Source of the DNA: Gemmatimonadota bacterium
GTDB lineage: Bacteria; Gemmatimonadota; Gemmatimonadetes; Gemmatimonadales; Gemmatimonadaceae
Reading direction: 5' to 3'
Length of the DNA stretch: 64,000 nucleotides
Assembly: GCA_021324775.1 (NCBI GenBank)
Contig: JAJPIM010000029.1
Coordinates: forward strand, 1 to 64,000
The position numbers and the translations under genes were made by a program. Below, piece after piece: positions 1-8,087 of this stretch (positions within the stretch are counted from its first letter, which is position 1; each line of letters opens with the position of its first letter). Under the pieces are notes generated by a model. The model was not told where the DNA came from and made no database searches. It saw nothing but the letters and a program-made list of their open reading frames with translations.

Positions 1-10
1 CGGCCGATGA

Positions 11-625
11 TCATGACGTTCCGCTCCGGCGTGTGCGGCCAGGTGCGGCGACTGCCAGGCGGACGGCCAGGCCGGCCGCCACGATGAGGACGGCGATCGT
101 CGCGAGAATGGCGAACAGCAATGCAGGACCGCCCGCGCGCAGCGCGCCGACGGATTGTGGTCCAAAGATGGCCGAGACGGCCGCGCCGGCCTGCTCCACC
201 AGTGTGTCGCGGAGGCGGGCGCGGACAATGGTCCCGACGAAGAAGACGGCATCCAGATGGCTGCCGAGCCAGATGCAGGCGACGGAGAGAACGGCGGCAA
301 TCGAGAGCCCGGCGGCTCCAGCCGCGACGCGCATGGGGCGGGACCGTGGGGTGAGCCGCGTGACCCAGGTGCTCACGGCGTCGCGGGCGGCGACGTGCCA
401 CGGTTCGTAGACATCGACCTTGGCCATCACGCGCTCGGCGAACAGCGGCGACGCGGACAGGCGGGGCAGGTGCTCGATCGCCTCCACCACCCGGCGCCCG
501 GCTTCGATTTCCGCGCGACAGGCCGCACACTCGCGGATGTGCGCTTCGAGCGGCGCGACGCCAAATCCAACTTGGCCGTCGAGCAGCTCGTCGATCTCGT
601 CAGGGAGCAGGTGGCGATACGTCAT
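11..625 (-). CDS. Zinc-finger anti-sigma factor, membrane protein
   Basis: Probable anti-sigma factor that holds the ECF sigma factor encoded just upstream at the membrane. The N-terminal region carries an HxxxCxxC zinc-binding motif (HIRECAAC, about residues 31-38), typical of the zf-HC2/ZAS fold. Two hydrophobic stretches follow, around residues 100-125 and 165-190 (AGLSIAAVLSVACIWLG and LLFAILATIAVLIVAAG), predicted as membrane helices. The start is set at the ATG at 625, giving MTYRHLLPDEID; a longer in-frame reading to 658 adds 11 residues without support. It lies 100 bp downstream of the sigma gene on the same strand, the usual order for co-transcribed sigma/anti-sigma pairs. The signal sensed cannot be read from the sequence. 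Confidence 0.8.
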   Translation of the reverse strand: MTYRHLLPDEIDELLDGQVGFGVAPLEAHIRECAACRAEIEAGRRVVEAIEHLPRLSASPLFAERVMAKVDVYEPWHVAARDAVSTWVTRLTPRSRPMRVAAGAAGLSIAAVLSVACIWLGSHLDAVFFVGTIVRARLRDTLVEQAGAAVSAIFGPQSVGALRAGGPALLFAILATIAVLIVAAGLAVRLAVAAPGRTRRSGTS

Positions 626-724
626 AGTGTTTAGAACCAGTACGGTGAGGTCGGACAAGAGGTTTCAGGGAGGACAGACCAAACATCGGGGAACATCTGT
701 TTCCGGGCCTGGGGCCGTTGTCCG

Positions 725-1405
725 CTATCCATCGTCGACGCCTTCCAGGGCAGTGCGGAGCTCGTTCCGCGCTCGATGGATGTACGTCTTCACCGTGCCG
801 AGCGGGAGATCCAGGGTGGTGGCGATCTCCTCGTACGAGCGACCCTCGACGTGGCGCATGATAATGCACGACCGGTATTCGGGGCGGAGCTTGGCGATCG
901 CCTGCTCGATGGCGGAGCCGATCTCCCGGGCCTCGAGCGCCTGGAGGGCGGATGGCTCGTGGGTCGCCACCTCGAACGACGTTGCTTCGATCTCGGCGGC
1001 GGTGGCCGCGCCGGGCGCACCCGAGAGGCTGACGGTCGGGAGACGGGCCTTGCGGAGCTGATCGATCGCCAGGTTGTTGGCGATCTTGAACAGCCAACTC
1101 GACAGCTTGAACTCCGGGGAATAGCGGTCGATGTTGTTGAGTGCTTTGACGAACGTGTCCTGTGCGAGCTCCTCCGCGGTCTCGCGGTCGCGCACCATCC
1201 GGTACACGAGGGAGAACACGGGCCGCTCGTAGCGGCGAATGAGCTCCCGATACGCCGCTTCGCGCCCCTGCTGCGCGAGCACCACGACGTCCGCGTCCGG
1301 GAGATTGGGGAGGTCGAACAGAGGGTCGGGCACGCGCTCGGGTAGAGGTTGTCCGAGGGGTGAAGCTAGCCCGGGACGGCCCGGACGTGCCAGCGTCCGG
1401 CCCAC
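725..1405 (-). CDS. ECF RNA polymerase sigma factor (sigma-E-like)
   Basis: Extracytoplasmic-function sigma-70 family factor. Region 2 is clear (AYRELIRRYERPVFSLVYRM, ETAEELAQDTFVKAL, WLFKIANNLAIDQLRK), followed by a linker of about 50 residues and region 4 (LRPEYRSCIIMRHVEGRSYE, EIATTLDLPLGTVKTYIHRA), which reads the -35 element. It is 226 aa from the far GTG; an inner GTG at 1333 would give about 202 aa and a start nearer to the conserved part, so the start is uncertain. It is divergent from the menaquinone methyltransferase gene and is followed by the anti-sigma gene, with which it probably forms a regulatory pair. Confidence 0.9.
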   Translation of the reverse strand: MGRTLARPGRPGLASPLGQPLPERVPDPLFDLPNLPDADVVVLAQQGREAAYRELIRRYERPVFSLVYRMVRDRETAEELAQDTFVKALNNIDRYSPEFKLSSWLFKIANNLAIDQLRKARLPTVSLSGAPGAATAAEIEATSFEVATHEPSALQALEAREIGSAIEQAIAKLRPEYRSCIIMRHVEGRSYEEIATTLDLPLGTVKTYIHRARNELRTALEGVDDG

Positions 1406-1453
1406 GAGTCGGCGCTGTCACCGCTCGTCCGCTTGCCGCCGCTCATCCTTCGG

Positions 1454-2218
1454 GTGAGTTTTCCCACCGTGGCCGCACTGGGTTCGGAGGCGCAGCTCGC
1501 CGATGCGGCGGCAGCGGGAGGGGCGGAGAAGCCGCGGTACGTGCGCCGGATTTTCTCAGAGATCGCCCCGCGGTACGATCTCCTCAACCATCTCCTCAGC
1601 GCGAATATCGATCGCGCATGGCGCCGGAAGGCCATCCGGGAACTCGGGTGGGAGCGGCATCCGGATGGCATCTACCTCGATCTGTGTGCCGGCACGCTGG
1701 ATGTGGCCGCCGAGCTGTCCCGGCGGCCGGGGTTTGCGGGTACGGTGGTGGGAGCGGACTTCGCGGAGCCCATGCTCAGGGCGGGCGACGGCAAAGCGCC
1801 GCGCAGTGCGGTCGCTCCGGTCGCGGCGGACGCGCTCCAACTGCCACTCGCCGATGGCGTGGTGCGGGGCGCCGTGGTCGCCTTCGGCATCCGCAACGTG
1901 TCCGATCTCGATGCGGGGCTGGCGGAGACCTACCGCGTGCTCGCGCCGGGGGCGCGATTCGTGATTCTCGAGTTCTCGAAGCCACATCCACCGCTCGTCC
2001 GCGCGCTCTACCACGCCTATTTCCATCACGTGCTGCCGGTGATCGGCGGCCTCCTGAGCGGACAGGCCACGGCGTACCGGTATCTGCCGCGGTCGGTGGC
2101 GAACTTTCCGGCAGGGCCGGAACTCGCGAGGCGCATGGAGTCGGCCGGGTTCCGCCAGGTCCGGTGGTACGAACTCACCCTCGGCATCGCGGCGGTGCAT
2201 GTGGGGGAGCGCGTATGA
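1454..2218 (+). CDS. menG: Demethylmenaquinone methyltransferase (UbiE/MenG)
   Basis: SAM-dependent C-methyltransferase for the last step of menaquinone synthesis. The family motifs are present: RRIFSEIAPRYDLLNHLLS near the N-terminus, the SAM-binding YLDLCAGTLDVAAEL, and GIRNVSDLDAGLAETYRVL and FVILEFSKPHPPLVRALY further on. Length of about 254 aa is normal. The start is taken at the GTG at 1454; an in-frame start at 1433 and another GTG at 1469 are possible. The stop overlaps the ATG of the UbiD-like gene (ATGA), so the four genes that follow are probably translated together. Confidence 0.93.
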   Translation: MSFPTVAALGSEAQLADAAAAGGAEKPRYVRRIFSEIAPRYDLLNHLLSANIDRAWRRKAIRELGWERHPDGIYLDLCAGTLDVAAELSRRPGFAGTVVGADFAEPMLRAGDGKAPRSAVAPVAADALQLPLADGVVRGAVVAFGIRNVSDLDAGLAETYRVLAPGARFVILEFSKPHPPLVRALYHAYFHHVLPVIGGLLSGQATAYRYLPRSVANFPAGPELARRMESAGFRQVRWYELTLGIAAVHVGERV

Positions 2219-3759
2219 GCGGTGAGGCGCACCCGGTCTTCGATCGCCTGGGCGATTTCATCACCGCGCTGGACCGGGCCGGCGAGCTGGTGCGCGTGAA
2301 GGCACCCGTGTCCGCGAAGCTCGATCTGGCCGCGATCAGTGACCGTGTGATGAAGCAACCGGGTGGGGGCAAAGCGCTCCTGTTCGAGCACGTGCTGCTC
2401 GACGACGGCACGCGCTCCCCGTACCCTGTTGCCATCAATCTCTTCGGCTCGATGCGGCGAATGGCGATGGCGCTGGGTGCGGAGAACCTCGATGACATTG
2501 GTGGGCGGATCACGGAGCTTCTGGAGCTCAAGGTCCCTGATGGCCTCCTCGCCAGACTCGCACTCGTGCCGCGGCTCCTCGAAGTGGCGAAATTCCCGCC
2601 CCGAACGCGCGGACCCGGCGCAGCGTCGCAGGAGATCGTTGCGCGGGGCGGCGATGCCGATCTGCGGCGGCTGCCGGTGCTGACGTGCTGGCCAGACGAT
2701 GGTGGTCCCTACATCACCCTGCCGATGGTGATCTCGCGTGATCCCGTCCGCGGCATCCGCAACGTCGGCATGTACCGCGTCCAGGTCCTCGGCCCGCGTA
2801 CGCTGGCGATGCACTGGCAGCGGCACAAAGTCGGCGCGGCGCACTGGCGCGCGATGGCCGAGCGTGGGGAGACGATGCCGGTGTGCATCGCGGTCGGCGC
2901 GGACCCGGCGTCTGTCTACGCGGCGAGTGCGCCACTGCCGCCGACGGTGGACGAGTTTCTGTTCGCGGGATTTCTGCGGCGATCGCCGGTTTCGCTCACC
3001 CGCGCAATGACCTGCGACCTCGAAGTGCCAGCGGAGGCCGAGTTCGTGATCGAGGGCTACATCGATCCCCGCGAGCCGCTGGTCACCGAGGGGCCGTTCG
3101 GCGACCACACCGGATTCTACTCGGAGGCCGATCTGTATCCTGCCGTGCACGTGACCGCGGTGACATCCCGCCGTGATCCCGTGTATGCCACGACGATCGT
3201 GGGCCGCCCACCGATGGAGGACTTCTACCTCGGACACGCGACCGAGCGCATCTTCCTTCCGCTGCTGCGCCTCACGATTCCGGAGATCGTGGACTACCAC
3301 ATGCCGTCGGAGGGCATCTTCCACAACCTGGTCTTCGTCTCGATCGACAAGCAGTATCCCGGCCAGGCACAGAAAGTCATGAACGCGCTGTGGGGGCAGG
3401 GTCTCATGTCGCTCGCCAAAGTTCTCGTCATCGTCGACAAGGACGTCAACGTCCGTGACCCGCACGAGGCGTGGTGGGTAGCGCTCAACCACATCGATCC
3501 GGAGCGTGACGCCCGATTCACAATGGGTCCGATCGACGTGCTGGACCATGCGAGCCGTGCATTCACCTACGGGTCCAAGCTCGGCCTCGACGGCACGCGG
3601 AAGATGCCCGAAGAGGGTTTTACCGGACGCTGGCCGGCGGTCATCGTCGCGGACGCAGCGACGCGCGCGCGGGTCGATGCCCTGTGGCCGACTCTCGGAC
3701 TCGACGGCGCGGCGGCCCAGGGTCCCACCCAGGGTGCTGCGCACGGAGCGGCGTCATGA
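2215..3759 (+). CDS. ubiD: UbiD-family decarboxylase (menaquinone, MqnL-like)
   Basis: Prenylated-FMN-dependent aromatic decarboxylase, 514 aa. The active-site region AEFVIEGYIDPREPLVTEGP followed by FGDHTGFYS carries the conserved glutamates of UbiD enzymes; DRVMKQPGGGKALLFE near the N-terminus and FHNLVFVSIDKQYPGQAQK are further family signatures. It overlaps menG upstream and the prenyltransferase downstream, both through ATGA. In genomes with the futalosine pathway, UbiA-, UbiD- and UbiX-like proteins (MqnP, MqnL, MqnM) convert dihydroxynaphthoate into demethylmenaquinone. The adjacent menG supports that role over ubiquinone synthesis, but substrate choice is inferred from context. Confidence 0.92.
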   Translation: MSGEAHPVFDRLGDFITALDRAGELVRVKAPVSAKLDLAAISDRVMKQPGGGKALLFEHVLLDDGTRSPYPVAINLFGSMRRMAMALGAENLDDIGGRITELLELKVPDGLLARLALVPRLLEVAKFPPRTRGPGAASQEIVARGGDADLRRLPVLTCWPDDGGPYITLPMVISRDPVRGIRNVGMYRVQVLGPRTLAMHWQRHKVGAAHWRAMAERGETMPVCIAVGADPASVYAASAPLPPTVDEFLFAGFLRRSPVSLTRAMTCDLEVPAEAEFVIEGYIDPREPLVTEGPFGDHTGFYSEADLYPAVHVTAVTSRRDPVYATTIVGRPPMEDFYLGHATERIFLPLLRLTIPEIVDYHMPSEGIFHNLVFVSIDKQYPGQAQKVMNALWGQGLMSLAKVLVIVDKDVNVRDPHEAWWVALNHIDPERDARFTMGPIDVLDHASRAFTYGSKLGLDGTRKMPEEGFTGRWPAVIVADAATRARVDALWPTLGLDGAAAQGPTQGAAHGAAS

Positions 3760-4661
3760 CGCGCGAGGGGCAGACATTCGCGGGCGAGTCCCGCTGGGTC
3801 ACGTATGTCAACTTCGTGAAGCTGCCGCACACCGTCTTTCTGCTGCCATTCGCGCTCGTGGGGGCGACACTCGGCAGCTACGCGGCGACGGTCACGACGG
3901 CGAGAGTGTTGTGGATCATCGTGGCGTTCACGAGCGCGCGGTTCGCGGCCATGGGATTCAACCGGATCGTCGACCGGGAATTCGATGCGCGTAACCCTCG
4001 CACGGCGCGGCGCGAGCTACCGTCCGGTATGCTCGATCTCCGGTCTGCACGGATCGCGGTCACGGTTGCCGCGGTGCTCTTCGCCCTGGCCGCGTGGCGA
4101 CTCAGCCCACTGTGCCTGGCCCTCTCGCCGTTCGCGCTGCTCTGGATCTTCTTCTATAGCTACACCAAGCGGTTCACGCGCTGGTCGCACCTGGTGCTTG
4201 GCGCCGGCCTCGCGATCGCGCCGGTGGGCGGCTATCTGGCGGTCGCCGGGCACTGGAGCACGCCCTGGTGGATGCTCGTCGCGCTGGCCACGGCTGTCGC
4301 GGCATGGTCCGGCGGATTCGACATCCTGTACGCCTTGCAGGACGTGGCGTTCGACCGGGCGCATGCGCTCCACTCCCTGCCGGCATCGATCGGCGAATGG
4401 AATGCCGTGCGGGTTGCGCGCGGCTTGCACGTGGTGACGATCCTCGCCCTGGCGGCCGTGGGCGTCGCCTCGGGAGCCGGGTGGCTCTACGACGCGGGGG
4501 TCGGGATCGCGGCGGTCCTGCTGGCCTACGAGCATTCGCTGATCCGGCGGGGCGACCTGTCGCGGCTGGACGCCGCGTTCTTCATGATGAACGGCATCAT
4601 CAGCGTGGTGTTCTTCGGTTTCGTCTTCGCGGAGCGAATCGCCAGCGGCTGGGTCCGATGA
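3756..4661 (+). CDS. ubiA: UbiA-family prenyltransferase (menaquinone, MqnP-like)
   Basis: Integral-membrane polyprenyltransferase, 301 aa. The first aspartate-rich motif is NRIVDREFDARNPRT (about residues 69-83) and the second is DILYALQDVAFDRA (about 191-204); these bind Mg-prenyl diphosphate. About eight hydrophobic segments are visible. The start ATG at 3756 overlaps the ubiD stop, and the stop overlaps the ubiX start (ATGA twice). It would attach the polyprenyl tail to a naphthoate precursor before UbiD-type decarboxylation and MenG methylation. A hydroxybenzoate substrate cannot be excluded from sequence alone, but no other ubiquinone genes are present here. Confidence 0.9.
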   Translation: MTREGQTFAGESRWVTYVNFVKLPHTVFLLPFALVGATLGSYAATVTTARVLWIIVAFTSARFAAMGFNRIVDREFDARNPRTARRELPSGMLDLRSARIAVTVAAVLFALAAWRLSPLCLALSPFALLWIFFYSYTKRFTRWSHLVLGAGLAIAPVGGYLAVAGHWSTPWWMLVALATAVAAWSGGFDILYALQDVAFDRAHALHSLPASIGEWNAVRVARGLHVVTILALAAVGVASGAGWLYDAGVGIAAVLLAYEHSLIRRGDLSRLDAAFFMMNGIISVVFFGFVFAERIASGWVR

Positions 4662-5350
4662 GTGCGGGTAGGCCGCGGCGCCGATCCCGATCGCCGGCTG
4701 CCCGGCGCGCCCATTCGTCGTCGGCCCGGCGGTTGGCCAAGGCGCCGGTCGTTGTCGCGATCACGGGAGCGTCCGGAGCGCCGTACGCGGTCCGCCTGCT
4801 GCAACTCCTCGCGGCCGCCCGGCGTCCGGTATCACTGATCGTATCGGCGCACGGCTACCGCCTGCTCGACGCGGAGTCGGGCATCGCCTCGCAGGCCGAA
4901 CTCCGGCGCGCGGTCGGAGCAGCCGGATGGGATGCCACGATCACGCCGTTCGACGACACGGACCGTGGCGCGGTGCCGGCGTCGGGATCAGCGCCGAGTG
5001 CGGGCATGGTCATCTGTCCGTGTTCGATGGGCACGGTGGCGGCGATCGCCGCGGGCACGTCGCGATCGCTGATCGAACGGGCGGCCGATGTGACGCTCAA
5101 GGAGCGGCGACTCCTGGTGCTGGTGCCGCGGGAGACGCCCGTCAGTGTGATCCACCTCGAGAACATGCTGCGCGTGGCGCGGGCTGGTGCGCTGGTGCTA
5201 CCGGCATCGCCGGGATTCTACCAGCGGCCGGCCACCGTCCCCGACCTGGTCGATTTCGTGGTCGGGCGGATCCTCGACCATCTGGGCGTTCCGCAGACGG
5301 TGGCGCCTCGATGGGCTGGCAACGCGGTGGACGGCACCTCCGGAGCCTAG
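4658..5350 (+). CDS. ubiX: UbiX-family flavin prenyltransferase
   Basis: Makes prenylated FMN, the cofactor needed by the UbiD-type decarboxylase two genes upstream. The flavin-binding GASGAPYAVRLLQLL motif lies near residue 38, and MVICPCSMGTVAAIAAG and RRLLVLVPRETPVSVIHLEN are typical of the family. The protein is 230 aa. About 30 basic, Ser/Arg-rich residues precede the conserved core, so either the N-terminus is extended or translation starts later; the ATGA overlap with ubiA at 4658 favours the extended form. The enzyme and its client being in one cassette is consistent with coupled expression. Confidence 0.92.
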   Translation: MSAGRPRRRSRSPAARRAHSSSARRLAKAPVVVAITGASGAPYAVRLLQLLAAARRPVSLIVSAHGYRLLDAESGIASQAELRRAVGAAGWDATITPFDDTDRGAVPASGSAPSAGMVICPCSMGTVAAIAAGTSRSLIERAADVTLKERRLLVLVPRETPVSVIHLENMLRVARAGALVLPASPGFYQRPATVPDLVDFVVGRILDHLGVPQTVAPRWAGNAVDGTSGA

Positions 5351-5355
5351 CGCGC

Positions 5356-5838
5356 ATGGCGAGGCGCGTCGTGGGGCTGATCTCGGACACGCACGGCCAG
5401 GTGCGCCCCGACGTCCACATGGCGCTGGCCGGTGCCGAGGTGATCCTTCACGCCGGCGATGTCGGTGGCGACGGAGTGCTCGACGAGCTGAGTCTGATCG
5501 CACCGGTGCGCGCGGTCTTCGGGAACACCGACGACCCAGGCGATCCGCGACTCGCGGCGGAAATCGTGTACGAGGTGGACGGCGTTTCGATCCACGTCAG
5601 CCATGGGCACGAGACCGGGACGCCCACGCCCGGGAAGTTGTTCACGCGGTATCCGCAGCAGGTGATCGTGTACGGCCACACCCACCGCCATCTGGAAACC
5701 CGTGATGGCAACCGCCTGGCGATCAATCCCGGGGCAGCGGGGCCGCGGCGGTTCCGTCTCGAGCCGAGCGTGGTCCGTCTCACGGTGCGCGACGGCGTCG
5801 TCGAGACGGAGGTGGTGAGGCTGGTGGCGGGCGATTGA
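5356..5838 (+). CDS. YfcE/MJ0936-type metallophosphoesterase
   Basis: Small calcineurin-like phosphodiesterase, 160 aa. Metal-binding blocks are all present: GLISDTHGQV at the N-terminus, ILHAGDVGG, VFGNTDD, HVSHGHE and VIVYGHTHRHLE. The family hydrolyses phosphodiesters in vitro and its physiological substrate is usually unknown. It starts 5 bp after ubiX and is probably the last gene of the menaquinone cassette transcript. A heptamer-type G-rich array begins directly after the stop codon. Confidence 0.88.
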   Translation: MARRVVGLISDTHGQVRPDVHMALAGAEVILHAGDVGGDGVLDELSLIAPVRAVFGNTDDPGDPRLAAEIVYEVDGVSIHVSHGHETGTPTPGKLFTRYPQQVIVYGHTHRHLETRDGNRLAINPGAAGPRRFRLEPSVVRLTVRDGVVETEVVRLVAGD

Positions 5839-5993
5839 GGGGATTGGGATTGGGGATTGGGGATTGGGGGTTGGGGACTGGGGGTTGGGGACTGGGGGGT
5901 GGGGATTGGGGGTTGGGGACGGGGGGTTGGGGGGTGGGGGGTGGGGGTGTGGGGGTTGGGGGGTGGGGGTTGGGGGGTTGGGGATTGGGGGGT
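5839..5993 (+). repeat. G-rich heptamer-derived array (R1)
   Basis: About 155 bp made almost only of GGGGATT, GGGGTT, GGGGACT and GGGGGTG blocks, G-rich on the + strand. It fills the whole space between the convergent metallophosphoesterase and UvrC-like genes and touches the stop region of both. It is the most degenerate of five related arrays in the window and could fold into G-quadruplexes on the + strand. Confidence 0.9.
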
Positions 5994-5995
5994 CA

Positions 5996-7132
5996 CTAAT
6001 TCCCGTTCGCGGCGAGGTCCCAGGTGCGGGCGTGGTGCAGCTCGTGCGGGTGGCGCCGGAACCAGGACGATACGAGCATCAATTCATCTACCTCGTGCGC
6101 TGGCACGGACGTCGCCGTCCGTCCGGGCTCGGCGAAGATGCTCGTCGCGAGGTCGTGCAGGGCGTCCTGCTCGACCGGGGTGCGCGGGGACGCGCAGATG
6201 GCGCGTACGCATCCGCGACGGATGACATAGACGCGGTCCTCGCCGTCGTAGCCTGAGACCGTATAAAGAAAGGACAACGTCTCCACCGCGAACCGGAGCC
6301 GCCCGAACTGCTCGCGGAGCATCTCGAGCCGCTGGATCTTGTCGCGCAGCCGCGCGGCGCGTTCGTACTCCAGCCGGTCGCTCGCCTGCTGCATCTCGGT
6401 CGTGAGCGATGCCAGCGGGCCATCGTTGGTGCCTTCGAAGAAGGCGCGCGCCAGTGCCACGCGCCCGGCGTACTGGTGCTCGGAGCACGCGCCGATGCAC
6501 GGACCCAGGCACTTGTGGATCTCGTGACGGATGCAGCCGGGCGTGCGCGGGGGCGGCGTGAAGATCTCGACCTGATCGCTGAACCGCACCGGGGTGTCGA
6601 GTGCGCAGTCGCGGAGGCCCAGGGCATCATTGAGCTCGCGTAACGCCTCGCCGACCCGCATGGCGCCCAGAAACGGGCCATAGTACGCACCGCCGTCGTC
6701 GCTGCCGGCGCTGCGGACGACCAACAGCTTGGGCGCGGGGCCGCGCGTCACCTTGATGAACGCGTAGTTGTGGGCATCGCGCTTGAGGGCGACGTTGAAT
6801 CGCGGGCGGTACTGCTTGATGAGGCGCAGCTCCTGCACCAGCGCATCGAACTCGCTGGGCGTGTAGTCCCATGCGATGCGATCCGCTTCGCGGAGGATGC
6901 GGGCACCCTTGTGCTCGGGATACGCGCCGCGGAAATAGCTGAGCAGCCGGGATCGCACACGTTTCGACTTGCCGACGTAAATGACCTCGCCGCCAGGCGA
7001 CATCATGCGGTAGACGCCGGGCCGGTCGGCGGCGCCTGCGCGCACCGTGTCCCGCATCACCCGGACCTGCTCGTCGGAAGTCGGGGCGGCGCGCAATGCA
7101 CTCCGCCGGCTTGCCGCGCCCGATCGCGCCAC
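5996..7132 (-). CDS. UvrC N-terminal-half protein (GIY-YIG plus UVR domain)
   Basis: GIY-YIG nuclease related to the N-terminal half of excinuclease UvrC and to Cho, 378 aa against about 600 for UvrC. The GIY-YIG fold reads GVYRMMSPGGEVIYVGKSKR (about 40-59). Cysteines in RDC, PGC, HKC and LGPC resemble the iron-sulfur ligands reported for E. coli UvrC. The UVR helix pair follows (EMQQASDRLEYERAARLRDK, IQRLEMLREQ). The RNase H-like 5' nuclease and helix-hairpin-helix parts of UvrC are absent, so only the 3' incision is expected. It starts 14 bp after mutM, as the last gene of a DNA-repair and purine operon; a later ATG at residue 26 is an alternative start. Confidence 0.85.
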   Translation of the reverse strand: MARSGAASRRSALRAAPTSDEQVRVMRDTVRAGAADRPGVYRMMSPGGEVIYVGKSKRVRSRLLSYFRGAYPEHKGARILREADRIAWDYTPSEFDALVQELRLIKQYRPRFNVALKRDAHNYAFIKVTRGPAPKLLVVRSAGSDDGGAYYGPFLGAMRVGEALRELNDALGLRDCALDTPVRFSDQVEIFTPPPRTPGCIRHEIHKCLGPCIGACSEHQYAGRVALARAFFEGTNDGPLASLTTEMQQASDRLEYERAARLRDKIQRLEMLREQFGRLRFAVETLSFLYTVSGYDGEDRVYVIRRGCVRAICASPRTPVEQDALHDLATSIFAEPGRTATSVPAHEVDELMLVSSWFRRHPHELHHARTWDLAANGN

Positions 7133-7145
7133 CCCGGGCTGCCTT

Positions 7146-8087
7146 CTACCGCTGGCAGTGGGCGCAGAACACGGTGGCGCGTCCGTCCACCGCGTGCGTC
7201 CCGATGAGGCGTGACCCGCACCGCCGGCATGGCAGGCCCGCCCGGCCGTAGGCGTCGAGCTTCTCCGCGAAGCCGCCGCGCGCTCCGTGGGCGTCGCGGT
7301 AGTCGCGAAAGCTCGTGCCGCGAGCGGCGATCGCTTCGCTCAACACGCCGACGAGGGCCTCGCGCAGCGATGCGGCGCGCACCGGCTCGACCCGGTTCGC
7401 GCTCCGTGATGGGTCGATGCCAGACCGCCAGAGGGATTCGTTCGCATAGATGTTGCCGACCCCCGCGAGGTGCCGCTGATCCATGATCACCTTCTTCACT
7501 GCCTGCCGGGAGCTTCGGAGCACGCCGGACAAGTTGTCAGCGGTGAAGCCGGGGTCAAGTGGCTCGGGACCAATCGAGCCAGAGTACGTTGCGAAGCGGC
7601 GAGGCGACATCAGCGCGACGGTGCCCAGCCGGCGGATATCGCGATAGTGAAGAAGGCGGCCAGCCGTTTTGGGGATTGGGGACTGGGGATTGGGGATTGG
7701 GGACTGGGGATTGGGGATTGGGGATTGGGGATTGGGGACTGGGGATTGGGGATTGGGGATTCGGGATTGGGGATTGGGGATTAGCGCGAATGCGATCGCC
7801 GAGTAGCGGCGTTCAGCCGGCGGCAGGTCACCCGCGTCGATCAGCAGGGCGCCGGTGAACCGTGGCTGGACCACGATGCGGTCGCCGGACGAGAGATCGA
7901 GGACCACGAGCTTGGCGCGTCGCCAAACGCGATCGATGGTGGTGCCGGTGACACGCGCGCGCAATGCGCGGGGCGTTACCTCGCGCAGAACGTCGGCGTG
8001 CGTGACGGTGACGTCGGTGATCCGCTCACCGGCGATCGCGGCGTGCAGGTCCCGCGCGATCGTCTCGGTCTCAGGAAGCTCGGGCAC
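7146..8087 (-). CDS. mutM: Formamidopyrimidine-DNA glycosylase with in-frame repeat insertion
   Basis: Fpg/MutM removes 8-oxoguanine and FapyG from DNA. The GTG start at 8087 gives the required PELPETE N-terminus with catalytic Pro2 and Glu3; longer readings would bury it. [10 protein letters not shown] and [11 protein letters not shown] match the core. The beta-lyase region [25 protein letters not shown] and the C-terminal zinc finger CRRC...CAHC are intact. The oddity is about 37 residues of repeated IPNPQSP, residues 103-139, encoded by a 16-unit heptamer array. They lie between SAIAFAL and the strand KTAGRLLHY, a turn in family members. Without them the protein would be about 276 aa, the usual length. 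The gene overlaps purD by 17 bp. Confidence 0.93.
   Translation of the reverse strand: MPELPETETIARDLHAAIAGERITDVTVTHADVLREVTPRALRARVTGTTIDRVWRRAKLVVLDLSSGDRIVVQPRFTGALLIDAGDLPPAERRYSAIAFALIPNPQSRIPNPQSPVPNPQSPIPNPQSPIPNPQSPIPKTAGRLLHYRDIRRLGTVALMSPRRFATYSGSIGPEPLDPGFTADNLSGVLRSSRQAVKKVIMDQRHLAGVGNIYANESLWRSGIDPSRSANRVEPVRAASLREALVGVLSEAIAARGTSFRDYRDAHGARGGFAEKLDAYGRAGLPCRRCGSRLIGTHAVDGRATVFCAHCQR
7671..7782 (+). repeat. Heptamer array inside mutM (R2)
   Basis: Sixteen perfect-phase heptamers, GGGGATT (12, one of them CGGGATT) and GGGGACT (the rest), G-rich on the + strand. It lies wholly within mutM, read on the opposite strand as repeated IPNPQSP because three heptamers equal seven codons. 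Same unit as the intergenic arrays at 5839, 25637, 34751 and 59566. Confidence 0.97.

Noticed and set aside
5839-5993. A G-rich reading frame (MGIGGWGLGVGDWG) as a glycine-rich protein
   Set aside because: It is a translation of the heptamer array and continues into the UvrC-like gene in antisense; no start signal or function.
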